Below are positions 24,979 to 26,452 of a DNA stretch of 26,452 nucleotides, one piece after another. Origin of the DNA: CAVPCY01 sp963702525 (GTDB lineage: Bacteria > Actinomycetota > Coriobacteriia > Anaerosomatales > PHET01); the NCBI GenBank assembly GCA_963702525.1, contig CAVPCY010000004.1:1-26452 (forward strand), in the 5' to 3' direction. A program made the position numbers and the translations under genes. Below the pieces are notes generated by a model that was not told where the DNA came from, did not search any database, and saw only the letters and a list, made by a program, of their open reading frames with translations. Each line of letters opens with the position of its first letter. The stretch's first letter is position 1.

Positions 24979-25855
24979 ATGGTCGGCCGGCTGGCATTCT
25001 ACGCACGCTACGCGTGGCGCTTCGCCGTGCTTCGTCGGCCCGAGCCGCTCATCTACGGCATGGCGATCACCGACCGCTGCAACTTCTCGTGCAAGGGCTG
25101 TCACGTCGCCAACACCGGCCGCCCCGACATGACGTGGAACGCGCTCGTCGCGCACTTGCGCGATGCCTACGCGCGCGGCTTTCGGGAGGTCTACTTCACC
25201 GGTGGCGAGCCCACGCTGTGGCGTGACGGCGAGCGCGGACTTCTCGACGCGATTCAGGCCGCGCGCGACGCCGGCTTCTTCCACGTCCATCTCTACACGA
25301 ACGGCACGCAGGGCCTCGACTGGCCGGTGGATCTGGAGTGGGTCAGCATGGACGGCCTGCCCGACGTTCACCCTCCGCCGAGGAGACCATTTCGTTGAGG
25401 TCGAACGGGCCGTCCGTGAGAGCGCGCACCCCAAGCTCGCCGTAATCTACACGATTGACCGCAACACACAGTCGGGCATCGAGCCCTTCCTCGAGTGGGT
25501 GAAACGCTCCACCTGCCGGTCATCGGCGTGATGTTCTACTTCCACACGCCGTACTACGGAATCGACGAGCTGTTCCTCGCGGCCGAGGAGCGCGCGCCGG
25601 TGATCGAGCGGCTCCAACGCTGCATCCGAGAGGGGCTGCCCGTGCTCAACTCGCATGCGGGGCTCCACGCCCTCGAGACGGGGAAGTGGGAGAGGCGCAC
25701 GCCAGCGGCGGTTGTGGTGGACGTTGCCGGTGAGTCGGTGTGCTGCCGAGCGCCCGACGGTGCTGCGAGGAGTGCGGGTACGCCGCGTGCACCGAGATCG
25801 TCGAGGCGCAACACCTGCGGCCCAGCGCGGCCTGGCGATGGCGAGGTACTGGTGA
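24979..25855 (+). CDS. Radical SAM protein with C-terminal Cys motif, frameshifted
   Basis: A radical SAM enzyme of about 290 residues. The cluster motif is C-x3-C-x2-C in TDRCNFSCKGCHVA, followed by the SAM-binding YFTGGEPTLWRDGE and YTNGTQGL. The central FYFHTPYYGIDELFL and VLNSHAGL segments and a terminal CCEECGYAACTEIVEAQ (25765-25805) match a family of radical SAM proteins with a short Cys-rich tail that I cannot name. The chain seems to end in MARYW at TGA 25853-25855. Frame changes lie near 25372, 25503 (a missing base), 25750 and 25830, so the C-terminus is uncertain. The product is unknown. A GGGGGA-rich Shine-Dalgarno region precedes ATG 24979. Confidence 0.75.
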
Positions 25856-25902
25856 GCACTCCAGGGACAGGAATCTCGCCTGTCGGTGCACGCGAGCGAT
25901 GA
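25852..25902 (+). CDS. Possible 16-codon ORF bridging two radical SAM genes
   Basis: GTG 25852 overlaps the TGA of the first radical SAM gene (GTGA), and the frame VSTPGTGISPVGARER stops at TGA 25900-25902, overlapping the ATG of the next gene (ATGA). It may be a coupling ORF, or it may be the real N-terminus of the second gene displaced by one base error. No Shine-Dalgarno sequence is clear. Confidence 0.2.
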   Translation: MSTPGTGISPVGARER

Positions 25903-26452
25903 GGCGCCACTTGGTGGGGCCCGAGCAGCGCTGGGCCTTCGAGCGCCCCGACCCCGAATGGGCGCCGCCTTCGGTCGAGCGGACATCGCTCTACCTGCAC
26001 GTTCCCTTCTGCCGAAACGCCTGCCCGTACTGTCCGTATACGAAGGTGCCGTACAAGGCCGAGCTGATCGAGCCCTACACACGCGCCGCGCTCGGCGAGG
26101 TCGATCTGTGGGCGGACGCCGTCGGCCGTGCCGAGGCCACGAGCGTCTACGTGGGCGGCGGCACGCCCACCCTCGCGCTCGACGCAGTCTCGGCGGTACT
26201 CGGCCGCATGCGCGAGCGATTTCGGCTGACCGGCGACGTATGTATCGAGACCAACCCCGCCGACGTCGACGAAGCCACCGTCGCGCAGCTGCATGACGCC
26301 GGAGTGGCGCTCGTGTCGCTCGGCGTGCAGTCCTTCCGCCCCGAGAGCCTGAAGGTGATCGGACGGCGCTACGCACCCGAGGTCGCCGAGAGGGCCCTGT
26401 CGCTGCTGGCCGAGAGCGACTTCGCCTCCGTGAACGCCGACATCATGTTCGC
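25899..26452 (+). CDS. HemN/HemW-like (coproporphyrinogen III oxidase family) radical SAM protein, partial
   Basis: The first 184 codons of a radical SAM enzyme; the gene runs off the right edge. LYLHVPFCRNACPYCPYT carries the HemN/HemW-type C-x3-C-x2-C, followed by VYVGGGTPTLALD (GGE-like SAM site), CIETNPADVDEATV and VSLGVQSFRPESLKVIGRRY, all typical of this family. Within the cluster motif the residue after the last Cys is Pro-Tyr rather than the Phe or Gly usual in HemW/HemN. I begin it at ATG 25899, which overlaps a tiny upstream frame; a start at GTG 25852 with one base error is possible. HemW is a haem chaperone and HemN a porphyrinogen oxidase; the pairing with another radical SAM gene suggests neither classical role is certain. 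Confidence 0.82.
   Translation, partial: MRRHLVGPEQRWAFERPDPEWAPPSVERTSLYLHVPFCRNACPYCPYTKVPYKAELIEPYTRAALGEVDLWADAVGRAEATSVYVGGGTPTLALDAVSAVLGRMRERFRLTGDVCIETNPADVDEATVAQLHDAGVALVSLGVQSFRPESLKVIGRRYAPEVAERALSLLAESDFASVNADIMF

Noticed and set aside
25852..25902. A RiPP precursor peptide for the two radical SAM enzymes
   Set aside because: Only 16 codons, no Cys/Ser/Thr-rich core or leader, no Shine-Dalgarno sequence, and overlapping both genes; more likely a coupling frame or a displaced N-terminus.
1..26452. CRISPR arrays, tRNA or rRNA genes, insertion sequences, prophage or attachment sites
   Set aside because: No regularly spaced repeats, no cloverleaf with a T-arm, no transposase or integrase motifs and no long terminal inverted repeats were seen on reading both strands.

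Overview
The window is high-GC DNA with GTG and TTG starts, apparently leaderless genes, and many 4-base stop/start overlaps (ATGA or GTGA). The gene set includes an oxygen-sensitive sulfatase-maturation radical SAM enzyme, multihaem cytochrome c, a two-gene SufCB-type Fe-S assembly pair, an iron-sulfur flavoprotein, NarL/DesK-type two-component genes and an ADP-forming acetyl-CoA synthetase. This suggests an anaerobic or facultative Gram-positive member of the Actinomycetota, possibly near the Coriobacteriia/Anaerosomatales. That placement is inference from gene content, not from a marker gene. I found no tRNA, rRNA, CRISPR array, insertion sequence or phage gene, and no gene-free stretch longer than about 210 bases.

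Layout, left to right. (1) 1-1316 (-): a CLC-family chloride channel/antiporter, running off the left edge. (2) 1399-2662 (+): an anaerobic sulfatase-maturating enzyme with a C-terminal SEC-C motif. (3) 2706-3539 (-): an endonuclease/exonuclease/phosphatase-fold hydrolase. (4) 3747-7373 (+): a tight five-gene operon of atypical SDR, TetR regulator, iron-sulfur flavoprotein, flavodoxin-like oxidoreductase and NapH-type membrane ferredoxin, behind a promoter with a tandem TTGACAGTG repeat. (5) 7423-9458 (-): sufC-sufB without sufD, sufS or sufU. (6) 9637-10988 (+): a membrane-anchored multihaem cytochrome c. (7) 11086-16382 (+): sensor kinase, response regulator, MacA-like adaptor, MacB-like ATPase and permease. 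Both transcription units here carry the same direct-repeat operator candidate at the same distance from a -10-like element. (8) 16410-17949 (-): a D-Ala-D-Ala carboxypeptidase. (9) 18158-18722 (+): a secreted mono-haem protein with a Pro-rich linker and an Asp-rich tail. (10) 18890-22186 (-): an acetyl-CoA synthetase/GNAT fusion followed by a SAM methyltransferase. (11) 22314-24874 (+): a GAP/SfLAP membrane protein, a nitroreductase, a MoaD/ThiS-like beta-grasp protein and an EamA transporter. (12) 24979-26452 (+): two adjacent radical SAM genes, the second HemN/HemW-like and cut by the right edge.

About ten genes are broken into overlapping frames, yet the joined protein keeps all family motifs. 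On either strand the shift is nearly always +1 in the coding direction, often explained by one extra G. I read this as consensus error in the assembly rather than gene decay, and annotate each as one CDS with the approximate shift positions.

The most interesting items are: the paired operator linking the two-component system to its own promoter and to macAB; a 12-codon leader ORF coupled to macA; the five-gene TetR-flavin-ferredoxin operon; the mono-haem/acidic-tail secreted protein; the SufCB pair with a Cys-rich SufC tail; an ACS-GNAT fusion that keeps both catalytic histidines; and the terminal radical SAM pair.
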